Shown in pieces: positions 8,141-16,890 of a stretch of 64,000 bases of DNA. This DNA comes from Firmicutes bacterium HGW-Firmicutes-16 (GTDB lineage Bacteria > Bacillota > Clostridia > Oscillospirales > Oscillospiraceae), in contig PGZZ01000003.1 in assembly GCA_002841545.1 (NCBI GenBank), forward strand, positions 124,001-188,000. The letters run 5' to 3'. A program made the position numbers and the translations under genes. A model generated the notes under the pieces. It worked only from the letters and a program-made list of their open reading frames with translations. It had not been told where the DNA came from and did no database searches. Every line of letters starts with the position of its first letter. Position 1 is the stretch's first letter.

Positions 8141-10828
8141 TCAGCCCTCGTTTTTACTGAAGGTATTTTTGATATTCTTGACTGCAATTTTGCCTTTGCG
8201 CTTAATCATTGTCTTTAAAACGGCAGGCTTAACATGCTCAAACGAAAGACTTTCGTTATTGTATTTTCTCTCTAGATGAATCGCGTCAAACTTGCACTTT
8301 GTCGTACACTGACCACAACCAATGCATTTATAAGGGTCAACAATTGCCAAACCGCAGCCTAGACAGCGCTTTGTTTCAGTTAGCAGCTGCTCCTCGGTGA
8401 AGGTCATGCGATTATCAGAGAAAACTTCATTAACCGTTTTGTGCGCCGCTTTTTGACGAGGAATGTTGTCATAGCCCTGCAGCTCAAGATTTTGCTTATC
8501 CAAGGACTTATAGGCATGACGGTCACGGCCGAACATCAGGCTTTGTCCCGGCTGTACAAAGCGGTGAAGGGAAATTGCGGCCTGCTTTCCGGCAGCAATC
8601 GCATCAATGGCAAAACGCGGGCCTGTATAGCAGTCGCCGCCGACAAAAACATCTGGCTCGGAGGACTGATAGGTAAAGTCATCGCCCTTTATGGTCTGGT
8701 TCGGATTTTGCTCACATCTGGAACCGCGCAGCAGCCCGCCCCATTCAATTGCCTGACCGACCGATACCAGAACGGTGCCGCAAGGTACGACTATGGTGTC
8801 GTTTTCGTCGTATAGGGGCGCAAAGCGTCCGTTTTCATCAAACACACGTATGCACTTCTCAAATTCCACTCCGGTTACTATGCTGTTTTCGATGATAATA
8901 CGCTTCGGACCGTAAGAATTAATTATTTCAACCTTCTCGGCCAGTGCTTCCTCGATTTCTTCCTCAAGGGCCGGCATGGTGTCGCGGCTCTCCAAGCAGA
9001 ACATCATGGTTTTCTCCGCTCCGACACGGGTGGCTGTTCGAGCAACATCGATGGCAACGTTGCCGCCGCCGATAACGACTACATCCCCACTCAGCTTAAC
9101 ATCTTTGCCAAGGTTAACGTCTCGAAGGAACTCGATTCCTCCGATAACAGACTCGTTTCCTTCACCCTCAATATTTAGCTTTCTTGCCGACTGTGCTCCA
9201 ATTGCAATATAGAAACCCTTGTAGCCATCTTGACGTAGTGCGTCCAGCGTTATATCCTTACCAACTTCTACGCCGGTTCTGATTTCGACGCCCATTGCTC
9301 TGAGTATTTCGATTTCCGCATTTACAACGTCCTTTTGCAGACGGAAAGAGGGAATACCCAAAGTGAGCATGCCACCCGGTTTTTCTTCTTTTTCGAACAC
9401 TGTGACGGTATATCCATCAAGCGCGAGGTAATATGCGCAGGAAAGTCCGGCAGGGCCTGCACCGATTATAGCAATCTTTTTGTCACTGTAGTTATGGCGT
9501 TTCTTAGGGACGAAACGCTGCAGTTCATTCATATCTTGAGCGGCAATGAACTTCTTGATTTCATCAATTGCTATCGCTCCGTCTATTTCCCCGCGAGTAC
9601 AAGCCGATTCGCATTTTCTTGGGCAGATTCGACCGCAGACAGCCGGGAAGGGATTCTCCTTCTTTATCAGCTCAAGAGCTTCGGCGTAGCGAGCTTCGGA
9701 AGCAAGCTTAATATAGCCCTGAATAGCAATATGTGCGGGACACTCGGTCTTGCAGGGAGAGGTTCCTGTTTCGTCAACAACGTTTTCGCGGTTGATGCGA
9801 TAGTTAATATTAAAGCGCTCGGGCGGCCATTCCGTGTCGCGCTGATTTTCCGGCACTTTAATTTTTATCGGCGTCTTGGTACATAGCTTTTCACCGAGCC
9901 TAACTGCATTAGTCGGGCAGTTAGCAACGCATTCTCCGCATGCAACACACTTGTCTCGAGTCACTTCCGCAAGGAAGTTACTGCGCACCATGTCAGTGTT
10001 TTGATACATGTTCGCAATTCTCATCGCAAAGCAGGAGCAGCCGCAGCAGTTGCAAATCGCGTGCGTTTTTCCGTTTCCATCGAAGTTTGGAATAGTGTGC
10101 AACAGACCGTTTTCTTCCGCACGCTTTATTATTTCAAACGCTTCCTCGCGTGTAATTTGGCGTCCGCGACCGGTGCGAATATAATATTCTGCCGCGTGGC
10201 CCATCTGAATGCACATATCCTCTTTCAGATGTCCGCAGCCTTCGCCCATGACTTCGCGGGAAGTACGGCAGGAACAGTCGGATACAGTGAAAACTGTATT
10301 TTCGTTTAGATACTTAGACACTTCTTCATACGAAGCGTGTCTTGACTCACCTTGGATGGCCGTTTCTATTGGAATAACGCGCATTACGCCAACACCCATC
10401 GGAAAAATACCAACTGATCTCGGGCTGATAATTCTTCCGTAGTGTTCGAAGGCTCGCGCGATTTGCGGATATTTCGCAACATTTTCCTTGTTGTTGACCA
10501 TCATCTCCATGATTCCGGGAACCCAAGTGTCATACCAATACTTGTCTGTGCCATCAACGTTGTTGACAAAACAAACGCCTGCTTTAGCCAGTTCAAAGGC
10601 CAGAGCTGCAGTAGTTACTTCATCCTTGCCGCATATCTTAGAAAGCTCATTAACGCTCTTCGGCTTTCTGAAATCCATACATAGAGCGACCTCCGCCATT
10701 TCGTTGGTGACGACAGGCTCCATTATGTAATATCGGGGGTCATCGGGAGTAATCGATCCCTTTTTTCCTACCTTAGTGCCCTGAACCTTGTTAACAAACT
10801 CCAAAACCTTTTTCTTTACTTCTGCCAT
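8141..10828 (-). CDS. Large iron-sulfur flavoprotein: 4Fe-4S module fused to GltD-like NAD(P)H oxidoreductase and C-terminal ferredoxin
   Basis: 895 residues from the ATG at 10828 (AGAGGAG site); an upstream in-frame ATG at 10888 lies beyond the promoter. Reading in order: a helical region, a Cys-rich domain (CSC...C near 185-210, CNCCGCSC near 255), a 4Fe-4S ferredoxin motif CVACGECVANCP (about 290), a GltD-type Fe-S region (CKTEC, CGRICPRKCESAC near 345-390), an FAD site IGAGPAGLSCAY (about 435), a second nucleotide site IGGGNVAIDVAR (about 575), and a C-terminal motif CIGCGQCTTKC. It should be a soluble multi-cluster electron-transfer enzyme between NAD(P)H and ferredoxin-like carriers. 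Electron acceptor unknown. Transcribed with hypA from a GntR-controlled promoter. Confidence 0.88.
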   Translation of the reverse strand: MAEVKKKVLEFVNKVQGTKVGKKGSITPDDPRYYIMEPVVTNEMAEVALCMDFRKPKSVNELSKICGKDEVTTAALAFELAKAGVCFVNNVDGTDKYWYDTWVPGIMEMMVNNKENVAKYPQIARAFEHYGRIISPRSVGIFPMGVGVMRVIPIETAIQGESRHASYEEVSKYLNENTVFTVSDCSCRTSREVMGEGCGHLKEDMCIQMGHAAEYYIRTGRGRQITREEAFEIIKRAEENGLLHTIPNFDGNGKTHAICNCCGCSCFAMRIANMYQNTDMVRSNFLAEVTRDKCVACGECVANCPTNAVRLGEKLCTKTPIKIKVPENQRDTEWPPERFNINYRINRENVVDETGTSPCKTECPAHIAIQGYIKLASEARYAEALELIKKENPFPAVCGRICPRKCESACTRGEIDGAIAIDEIKKFIAAQDMNELQRFVPKKRHNYSDKKIAIIGAGPAGLSCAYYLALDGYTVTVFEKEEKPGGMLTLGIPSFRLQKDVVNAEIEILRAMGVEIRTGVEVGKDITLDALRQDGYKGFYIAIGAQSARKLNIEGEGNESVIGGIEFLRDVNLGKDVKLSGDVVVIGGGNVAIDVARTATRVGAEKTMMFCLESRDTMPALEEEIEEALAEKVEIINSYGPKRIIIENSIVTGVEFEKCIRVFDENGRFAPLYDENDTIVVPCGTVLVSVGQAIEWGGLLRGSRCEQNPNQTIKGDDFTYQSSEPDVFVGGDCYTGPRFAIDAIAAGKQAAISLHRFVQPGQSLMFGRDRHAYKSLDKQNLELQGYDNIPRQKAAHKTVNEVFSDNRMTFTEEQLLTETKRCLGCGLAIVDPYKCIGCGQCTTKCKFDAIHLERKYNNESLSFEHVKPAVLKTMIKRKGKIAVKNIKNTFSKNEG

Positions 10829-10854
10829 TTCAGTTCTCCTCTTATGTATTTGAG

Positions 10855-10867
10855 CTGGTCCGACCAG
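10855..10867. promoter_or_regulatory. Operator for the GntR/FadR regulator (flavoprotein side)
   Basis: Perfect palindrome CTGGTC-C-GACCAG, matching the TGGT-N3-ACCA class bound by FadR/GntR proteins. It lies about +5 to +17 from the predicted start of the flavoprotein transcript, where a bound repressor would block elongation. Confidence 0.85.
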
Positions 10868-10878
10868 AGTTTGTTTAT

Positions 10879-10907
10879 ATAATAACATGGAAATAAATTT
10901 ATATCAA
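10879..10907 (-). promoter_or_regulatory. Sigma-A promoter of the flavoprotein-hypA operon
   Basis: On the minus strand, TTGATA (10902-10907) and TATTAT (10879-10884) are separated by exactly 17 bases. Predicted start near 10872. Confidence 0.8.
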
Positions 10908-10918
10908 TCACTATTTTC

Positions 10919-10947
10919 TTGCGTAGCCACAACATTCATGCTATGAT
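10919..10947 (+). promoter_or_regulatory. Sigma-A promoter of the GntR/FadR gene
   Basis: TTGCGT (10919-10924) and TATGAT (10942-10947) with a 17-base spacer. Predicted start near 10954, just before the second operator. Confidence 0.75.
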
Positions 10948-10960
10948 TTAACCGTGGCCT

Positions 10961-10973
10961 TTGGTCTGACCAA
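10961..10973. promoter_or_regulatory. Operator for the GntR/FadR regulator (autoregulatory side)
   Basis: Perfect palindrome TTGGTC-T-GACCAA at about +7 to +19 of the regulator transcript. Its centre is 106 bases, close to ten helical turns, from the centre of the other operator. Confidence 0.85.
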
Positions 10974-10991
10974 TGCGAAAGGAAGTTCCCG

Positions 10992-11702
10992 ATGAAACTT
11001 AAACCTATTGTTGCTCCCAGCACAAAAGAACTGTTTATAAGCGAAATAGAGCGGCTGATTGTATCAAAAGAATTAATGTTTGATGAAAAACTGCCCACGG
11101 AGCGTGAACTTGAGCAAGAGATGAAAGTATCCAAAACTGTAATAAATTCCGGATTAAACGAGCTGGCAAAACGCGGATTTCTTAAAATAGCACCTCGGCA
11201 AGGCGTGTTTGTAGATGACTACATAAAAAACGGGAATTTAGATACTCTAAACTCCATTATCCGTTGCAACGGAGGAAAACTTGATATTAAAACTTTTGAT
11301 TCCTTGACAGCATTCAAAATATGCATCGATACGCAATGTGCAGGACTCGCAGCGGCAAATCGCAGTGAGCACGATATTGCGGCAATGAAATCATTGCATG
11401 AAAAAATGGAGGGTACAACTGACCCCTTGAATATGGCGGACTTGAGATATGAATTTACAAAGACACTATATTTCGCGACAGGCAATCACATATATCCGCT
11501 ATTATTAAACTCTCTAAAATCAATTGCGCTGACGTTTAATCAAATCGTATTCCGTCATTTCGGCAGCGAAGTGGCAGGCGAATATTTGGATGAACTAATT
11601 CAGGCAATCGAAGAACGAGATTCTGCAGTAGCAACCGAGATTTCTTTAAAAATCATCTCAAGCCGTATTGATGAGCTAAAGCAATGGTACTTTGTTGACT
11701 GA
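10992..11702 (+). CDS. GntR/FadR-family transcriptional regulator
   Basis: 236 residues. An N-terminal winged helix (about 10-75: LFISEIERLIVSKEL, LPTERELEQEMKVSKTVINSGLNELAKRGFL) is followed by an FCD-type helical ligand domain (about 90-225) with scattered acidic and His residues. FadR-subfamily FCD domains often bind organic acids through a metal. It is divergent from the flavoprotein-hypA operon, and a TGGTC-N-GACCA site lies at each promoter, so it very likely represses both its own gene and that operon. Ribosome site AAAGGAAG upstream of ATG 10992. Confidence 0.92.
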   Translation: MKLKPIVAPSTKELFISEIERLIVSKELMFDEKLPTERELEQEMKVSKTVINSGLNELAKRGFLKIAPRQGVFVDDYIKNGNLDTLNSIIRCNGGKLDIKTFDSLTAFKICIDTQCAGLAAANRSEHDIAAMKSLHEKMEGTTDPLNMADLRYEFTKTLYFATGNHIYPLLLNSLKSIALTFNQIVFRHFGSEVAGEYLDELIQAIEERDSAVATEISLKIISSRIDELKQWYFVD

Positions 11703-11767
11703 TTAGCAGACTTTTTCTAAGCCTCACATTTTGGAGAATTAAAAAATTCACTATTTATCTTAGAAAA

Positions 11768-11809
11768 GAGCAACGGGGAATGGATAGCCATTCCCCGTTG
11801 CTCTTTTTT
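11768..11809. terminator. Bidirectional terminator between GntR and MFS genes
   Basis: Perfect 16-bp stem (11768-11783 with 11788-11803), four-base loop ATAG, six T on the plus strand and an A run on the other side. It serves the convergent GntR and MFS genes. Confidence 0.95.
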
Positions 11810-11840
11810 GTGTATGTAAGCGAAAATTCAATTTTTATTA

Positions 11841-13373
11841 TCAGTCGTCGCTGCCGAAAGCTTCAAGCTTGGAGCCGGCGGGAATTGGCTTGTTGTCTCC
11901 GTGCTTAACGAACAGCATGGTGATGAAAGCAAGGAACACAAAGACGCAGCCGTAAGGGAACAGTGTGGTCATACTGACCTTATCCATAAACATACCGGAA
12001 ATAAAGGGTGTCAAGGTCTGTGCTGCCATGCTGGCGGTATAGTATACGCCGGTATACTTGCCGACCTCGCTGCCTTTGGACAGCTCGACAACCATTGGAT
12101 AACTGTTTACATTTATCGTAGCCCAGCCTATGCCCGCCATAGCAAACAGGATGTTCATAACAAGCGTTGAGCTTCCGGCGCGTATAAACGAGGCGGAGAG
12201 GAATGCCGTTCCGAGGAGGATTATTCCCGCCATTATGCTCTTTTTCCTGCCGATTTTCGAGGCGAGCGCGCCGACGGGAATGTATGAAAGTATTGCGGCT
12301 CCCGTGGCAATCATCAGCGTGTTGTTGTAGTCGAGATTCAGAACACTGCTGGCATATACGGAGTATTTGCTTGTAACGGCGTTATAGCCGAAAAACCAGA
12401 AAACAACTGAAGAGAGGATGAGAACAAGAGATATCTTCTCGCCTTTTGACAGCTTGCGGCTGCCGGAATCGTCGTCTTCCTCCTGATCGATATTATATTT
12501 GCGGCTCTCTTCGTGCATCGCTTTAACGAGCTTCGGCTCCTTGACCCTCCAGAGAAAAATCAGGAGAGAGACGATCATCAGCCCTGCGATGCAGATGAAG
12601 AACAGCTTATAACTCATAAGCGCATTAGCGGCACTTCCGGTTTTGAATGCCATACCCAAGCCAAGTATGATTATTCCTCCGGCCGCACCCATAAGATTGA
12701 TAACAGCGTTTGCCTTGCTTCGCAAAGGTTTAATTGTGACATCCGGCATCAGCGCGACAGCCGGACTCCGGAAGGTGGACATGGAAAGAAGAAGAACGAA
12801 AAGAATGGCAATGAATATGATAAGCGGAGTTTTATCGTTTGCAACGACTGCGGCAGCATATGCATGACGCGCGGGGACGATATAGTTGGTGTAATCGGGG
12901 TTTGTCCCGCCGCTTTCCGTGGTCATTGTGATTGCGGTGTATTCATCCTTTGTAAACATATCCGAAATCGCAACTGTTTTGCCGTCTGGTGTGGTAATAG
13001 AAAGGCCCGCGTCATACAGTGTCACCTGAGCAGTTGGATTTGTGGGCGCAACGGCGGAAATGTTCTTTAGCTGCATGCTGTCTGCGAACGACAGCATGAC
13101 GAGAAAGACTGCGGCAATGACTGTTCCGGCAATGATAAACGGAGTACGTCTGCCTCTTGGGCTTTTGCATTTATCTGACAGCACACCAAAAAGCGGAAGC
13201 ATAAAAAGCGCGAGGATATTGTCCAGCCCCATAATTGCGCCGGACAAGCTTTGAGACATGCCAAATTTATCCGTAAGTATTTTTGGGATGATAGTATCAT
13301 AGCCCTGCCAGAACGCGCTGATAAGGAAAAATGCAAATCCTACGAAGATGGTGCGTTTGTAATTCAGCTTCAT
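11841..13373 (-). CDS. MFS transporter (GPH/SLC45-like, 12 membrane segments)
   Basis: 510 residues with about 12 hydrophobic helices in two halves. The cytoplasmic loop after helix 2 has GVLSDKCKSPRGRRTPFIIAG, the MFS motif A of the sugar-proton (SLC45/GPH-like) group. An unusual hydrophilic insert (about residues 100-170, rich in Thr and Asp) sits between helices 3 and 4, and a charged central loop (about 285-315) links the halves. A sugar or glycoside substrate is likely but not shown. It is monocistronic, divergent from the GDPD gene and convergent with the GntR gene. Confidence 0.85.
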   Translation of the reverse strand: MKLNYKRTIFVGFAFFLISAFWQGYDTIIPKILTDKFGMSQSLSGAIMGLDNILALFMLPLFGVLSDKCKSPRGRRTPFIIAGTVIAAVFLVMLSFADSMQLKNISAVAPTNPTAQVTLYDAGLSITTPDGKTVAISDMFTKDEYTAITMTTESGGTNPDYTNYIVPARHAYAAAVVANDKTPLIIFIAILFVLLLSMSTFRSPAVALMPDVTIKPLRSKANAVINLMGAAGGIIILGLGMAFKTGSAANALMSYKLFFICIAGLMIVSLLIFLWRVKEPKLVKAMHEESRKYNIDQEEDDDSGSRKLSKGEKISLVLILSSVVFWFFGYNAVTSKYSVYASSVLNLDYNNTLMIATGAAILSYIPVGALASKIGRKKSIMAGIILLGTAFLSASFIRAGSSTLVMNILFAMAGIGWATINVNSYPMVVELSKGSEVGKYTGVYYTASMAAQTLTPFISGMFMDKVSMTTLFPYGCVFVFLAFITMLFVKHGDNKPIPAGSKLEAFGSDD

Positions 13374-13411
13374 GCCATCACTCTCTCTATGTAAAAATTT
13401 TTATATATTAA

Positions 13412-13440
13412 AGTTTATACTATTTTTCTCATCGATTCAA
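13412..13440 (-). promoter_or_regulatory. Candidate promoter of the MFS gene
   Basis: Minus strand TTGAAT (13435-13440) and TAAACT (13412-13417), 17-base spacer. The -10 is weak, and the AT-rich leader offers alternatives. Confidence 0.45.
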
Positions 13441-13447
13441 CATTAAT

Positions 13448-13476
13448 TTGACTACAAAACAGCCTTGAGGTAAAAT
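13448..13476 (+). promoter_or_regulatory. Promoter of the GDPD gene
   Basis: TTGACT (13448-13453), 17-base spacer, TAAAAT (13471-13476), about 20 bases before the start codon region. Confidence 0.7.
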
Positions 13477-13502
13477 ATAGCAGGATCGGAGGTGTTTCGA
13501 TA

Positions 13503-14333
13503 GTGAAGAAGGAAAAATTAAGGATGTGTTTTTGTTATGCCGGGACAATTTTGGCGGCTGCGGGTTTTGTCGCATACCTCGTCGCACCGGACAAAGTTTC
13601 CAAGGATAAATGCACCCCGTTTACAGGGCGAAACTACGCACATAGGGGACTTCACAATATAGATAAAACTGTTCCTGAAAATTCACTTTCGGCCTTCGCT
13701 GCCGCAGCCGCTATCGGCTACGGAGTCGAGCTGGATGTACATATCACGCGCGACGGAAAACTGGTGGTAATCCACGACGGCGATACAAAGCGCGTCTGTG
13801 GCTTTAACGGCATCGTGGAAGAAATGACGTGGGACGAACTGAGTAAACTAAGGCTCTTCGAAACCGAATATGGCATACCGCTGCTTTCGGAGGTATTGGA
13901 AGTTATGGGAACGCAGTGTCCGGTAATCATTGAACTAAAACGCGGGGTACGCAACAGGGAACTCTGCGAAAAAACATACGCGCTGATGAGAAAATACGAT
14001 GGTAGATACTGTGTCGAGAGTTTCGATCCGCGCATTGTCGCATGGTTCCGGCATCACGCGCCGGAGGTTCTGCGCGGACAGCTCGCATCAGATCCGATTG
14101 AAATGGCAAAGGATACGAACAAGCTCAGCGCTTTTGCGGTTGGAAATCTTCTTACAAACTTTTTGTCAAGACCGAACTTTATCGCTTACGGGCTGGGACG
14201 GAAACCGCTTATAGTAAAGCTCTGCGAGAAAATGGGAGCCATGAAGGTGGCGTGGGTCGCCAAAGACAGCACCTATGAAAAAACAAATGACGCGGTTATA
14301 TTCGAGCATTACATACCGAGTGTAAAGTTTTGA
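13503..14333 (+). CDS. Glycerophosphodiester phosphodiesterase (membrane-anchored)
   Basis: 276 residues, GTG start after GGAGGTG. One N-terminal hydrophobic segment (about 8-27) anchors it. The GDPD signature is complete: AHRGLH (His47, Arg48), PENSLSAF (Glu59), ELDVHIT (Glu76, Asp78, His80) and VIHDG (second catalytic His, about 90), with IIELKRG later supplying a conserved Glu and Lys. It hydrolyses glycerophosphodiesters from phospholipid breakdown to glycerol 3-phosphate and an alcohol. It stands alone. Confidence 0.94.
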   Translation: MKKEKLRMCFCYAGTILAAAGFVAYLVAPDKVSKDKCTPFTGRNYAHRGLHNIDKTVPENSLSAFAAAAAIGYGVELDVHITRDGKLVVIHDGDTKRVCGFNGIVEEMTWDELSKLRLFETEYGIPLLSEVLEVMGTQCPVIIELKRGVRNRELCEKTYALMRKYDGRYCVESFDPRIVAWFRHHAPEVLRGQLASDPIEMAKDTNKLSAFAVGNLLTNFLSRPNFIAYGLGRKPLIVKLCEKMGAMKVAWVAKDSTYEKTNDAVIFEHYIPSVKF

Positions 14334-14395
14334 TAGAAGCTTCTTTGCCTGATCCGAGTAACAAACGACTGTAATAAGCTTCGCATTGGTATAAT

Positions 14396-14442
14396 ATAAG
14401 CACATGCAAAAGACCCATTTTGGGTTAGCTGCTTGTGCTTAT
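14396..14442. other. Nested inverted repeat in the 316-base gap 14334-14649
   Basis: ATAAGCACA (14396-14404) pairs with TGTGCTTAT (14434-14442), and inside it ACCCA (14413-14417) pairs with TGGGT (14421-14425), giving a two-tier hairpin. There is no following T tract, so it is not a standard terminator. A TATAAT (14391-14396) lies just upstream, which raises the possibility of a small RNA. Nothing else recognisable is in this gap. Confidence 0.4.
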
Positions 14443-14649
14443 GCTTATATAGCAAAGGGACAAATAGTCTGGCGAACTTATGGTCGGATAATCTGCCAGC
14501 CATCCTAATTTGACATTGTTATACTTGTGGCAATTTGTGATTGTTTAAGATAGTTTGCTCAAATACAATTGGTATAAAGTAATTAGAATTGAAGAAAATA
14601 AAGATAATAATGTCCATATTCAAAATAATTCTAGTAAGGAAAATAGTGT

Positions 14650-15615
14650 ATGAAAAAATTATTAGTCTTTATGCTTGTATATATGCTTTTAATAACTTGT
14701 TTTACTGGCTGTTCAAAATCCTCATCTTCAAGTAGCCCAAGCCCTTCTTCCAGTTCATCCTCAAGCTCATCAAGCAGCTCAAGCTCATCCGATTCATCTT
14801 CAAGTAGTTCAAGTCCGTCCGAAGATTCAAAAACAGGTAACATTTCCGCCAGCGGATCTATAGTACTTCAACCGTTGCTTACACAGGCTGTTGGCACATA
14901 TAAATCTGATAAAGAGTTTACCGGTACTATTACTATTAACGGCGGAGGTTCAGCCCAAGGTATATCTGATGTTGCTGCAGGCGAAGTTGATATCGGAAAT
15001 GCGGACATTTCCCCCGAGCAAGCAGGTTTGGACGGCGAAGGACTTGTAGATCATCAAATTGGAGTTGTTGCCGTTGGTGTAGTTGTAAGCTCCGATGTTT
15101 CAGCCAATCTGAAAGAAATTTCAACATCTGACCTCAAGGATATTTATGAAGGTAAAATTACAGACTGGAAAAAGGTTGCAGGCTGGAAAGGCTCAAGCTT
15201 GCCTATATCAGGCTACTACTTTAAGTCTGGTTCAGGAATCCGCTATATATTTGACACATATGGAATTACAACTTCCCAAACCGATGCTCAATTTAAAGAA
15301 ATTAAAAACCTTATAGAGACTGAATCACCTGCAAGCCTTCAAAGCGCTGTTGGAACCGGCACGGGTGTAATTGGCTATGCGGCGCTGCCATATTGCTCGA
15401 ATCTAACATTATTGAAAGTCGATAGTGTTGAAGCAAGCTATGAAAATGTTTATTCCGGCAAATATAAAATGTGGGGTTGTGAGCATATGTATACAAAGGG
15501 CGAACCGATTGGAGCTGTAAAAGCATTTATTGAATATTTAACTTCATCCGATTTCGAAGAAACAATTACCTCAAACGGATATGGTATAATTTCCGAGATG
15601 AAAGTGAGCAGATAG
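14650..15615 (+). CDS. PstS-like phosphate-type substrate-binding lipoprotein with serine-rich linker
   Basis: 321 residues. The signal peptide ends in a lipobox (ITCFTGC, Cys21). Residues about 22-62 are nearly all Ser with a few Pro and Asp, a flexible tether to the membrane or wall. The binding domain then begins ISASGSIVLQPLLTQAVGTY, with INGGGSAQGISDVAAGEVDIGNADI and later GTGTGVIGYAALPY, the PstS family pattern. It should bind phosphate or a similar oxyanion outside the cell. No pstCAB or phoU gene is nearby, so it is an orphan, perhaps a sensor or a second binding protein. The Ser codons are mixed (TCA, AGC, TCT), which argues against recent repeat expansion. Confidence 0.88.
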   Translation: MKKLLVFMLVYMLLITCFTGCSKSSSSSSPSPSSSSSSSSSSSSSSSDSSSSSSSPSEDSKTGNISASGSIVLQPLLTQAVGTYKSDKEFTGTITINGGGSAQGISDVAAGEVDIGNADISPEQAGLDGEGLVDHQIGVVAVGVVVSSDVSANLKEISTSDLKDIYEGKITDWKKVAGWKGSSLPISGYYFKSGSGIRYIFDTYGITTSQTDAQFKEIKNLIETESPASLQSAVGTGTGVIGYAALPYCSNLTLLKVDSVEASYENVYSGKYKMWGCEHMYTKGEPIGAVKAFIEYLTSSDFEETITSNGYGIISEMKVSR

Positions 15616-15679
15616 TAATTTCATTGACGAGTAAAAATGCAAAGTAGAACATTGGCATAAACACTTACCTTAACATTAA

Positions 15680-15712
15680 AAAGCCATGTAATCGTTGTGA
15701 TTACATGGCTTT
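15680..15712. terminator. Bidirectional terminator
   Basis: Perfect 14-bp stem (15680-15693 with 15699-15712), loop GTTGT. On the minus strand it is followed by TTTTT, ending the twelve-gene operon. On the plus strand the T tract is looser, ending the PstS-like gene. Confidence 0.88.
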
Positions 15713-15827
15713 CCTTGTTTTTATCTCAAATCAGAAAATTATAGTTTAGGTAAGCGAAATCTGCTGCCGGGAATATTAATGCTAAGAACTTTTACTTATG
15801 CTTGCGGAGTCCGAATTGATACAAATA

Positions 15828-16853
15828 TTAGCGCTGGACGCGCCCGGAGCCGTCGCCGCCGGCAAGAGTTTCCACGTCCTTAACAGATGCTCTGTTGAAG
15901 TCGCCGGAGATGGAGTGCTTTAGGCAGGAGGCTGCCACCGCGAACTCCAGCGCTTTTTGTCTGCTCTCAAAGCTGTTCAGCCCGTATATGAGCCCGCCCG
16001 CAAACGCATCGCCGCCTCCTACGCGATCGACTATGTCGCTGATCTCATACCGGCGACTTACATAGAAATTCTCTCTGTCGTTGAGACAGGCGGCCCAACC
16101 GTTTGAATTGGCGCTCCGGCTCTCCCTGAGCGTGATGGCTATCATCTTCATTTCCGGATATTCCTTCAGCACCGCGTCGGAGAGGAGCCTATATTTCTCG
16201 CGGTCGAGCTCTCCGCCTTCCACGCGCACATCGGCGGTAATGCCGAGAGACTTCTGAACGTCCTCCTCATTGGCTATGGCGACGTCGACAAAGCTTGTCA
16301 GCTCTCGCATTACTTCGGGAGCCGTTTTGCCGTATTTCCAGAGGTTTTTGCGGAAGTTCAGGTCGCAGGAGACAGTAATGCCTCGCGCCTTGGCAAGCAT
16401 TACGCTCTCCATACTGAGTTGCATCGCGCTGTCGCTGATTGCGGGAGTGATGCCAGTGATATGGAACCAGCCTACGTCCTCAAAAGCTCTGTCCCAGTCG
16501 ATATCGCCCGGCTTTGCGAGAGCTGCGGAGCTGTGTTCACGGTCGTAAATAACCTTGCTGGGGAGCTGGTTTGCTCCGCCCTCTAGGTAATAGATACCCA
16601 TACGGCCCGGACCGCGCTGGATAAGCGAGGTGCAGACCCCAAAGCGCCGCAGTTCTTTCACGCACTCGTCGCCAATGGCGTTGTCGGGCAGAACTGTCAG
16701 AAAAGAGGCGTCACAGCCGTAATTTGCGAGACTCACCGCCACGTTTGCTTCGCCACCGCCAAATGTGGCCTCCAGCATGGGGCGTTGAAAAAACCTTTCG
16801 ACTCCGGGTGTTTTGAGCCTCAGCATTATTTCTCCGAAGGTAAGATATTTCAT
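15828..16853 (-). CDS. kdgK: 2-keto-3-deoxygluconate kinase-type PfkB sugar kinase
   Basis: 341 residues. PfkB signatures: [16 protein letters not shown] near 31-46, and the C-terminal [14 protein letters not shown] with the catalytic Asp near 277. GEIMLRL at the start and [23 protein letters not shown] (about 86-108) are characteristic of KDG kinases, which phosphorylate 2-keto-3-deoxygluconate to KDPG. Last gene of the operon, and KDPG aldolase is two genes upstream, so the pair would feed pyruvate and glyceraldehyde 3-phosphate. Confidence 0.9.
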   Translation of the reverse strand: MKYLTFGEIMLRLKTPGVERFFQRPMLEATFGGGEANVAVSLANYGCDASFLTVLPDNAIGDECVKELRRFGVCTSLIQRGPGRMGIYYLEGGANQLPSKVIYDREHSSAALAKPGDIDWDRAFEDVGWFHITGITPAISDSAMQLSMESVMLAKARGITVSCDLNFRKNLWKYGKTAPEVMRELTSFVDVAIANEEDVQKSLGITADVRVEGGELDREKYRLLSDAVLKEYPEMKMIAITLRESRSANSNGWAACLNDRENFYVSRRYEISDIVDRVGGGDAFAGGLIYGLNSFESRQKALEFAVAASCLKHSISGDFNRASVKDVETLAGGDGSGRVQR

Positions 16854-16890
16854 TAATGTCCCTCCGATTCTCTTTTCAGGACTCGGTTTT

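Noticed and set aside
12513-13070. Plus-strand open frame inside the MFS transporter gene
   Set aside because: Composition is that of an antisense shadow (His, Arg, Cys rich), with no ribosome site; the minus-strand transporter is certain.
14631-14843. Minus-strand frame rich in Glu, Leu and Asp opposite the serine linker
   Set aside because: It is simply the complement of the Ser codons of the PstS-like lipoprotein.
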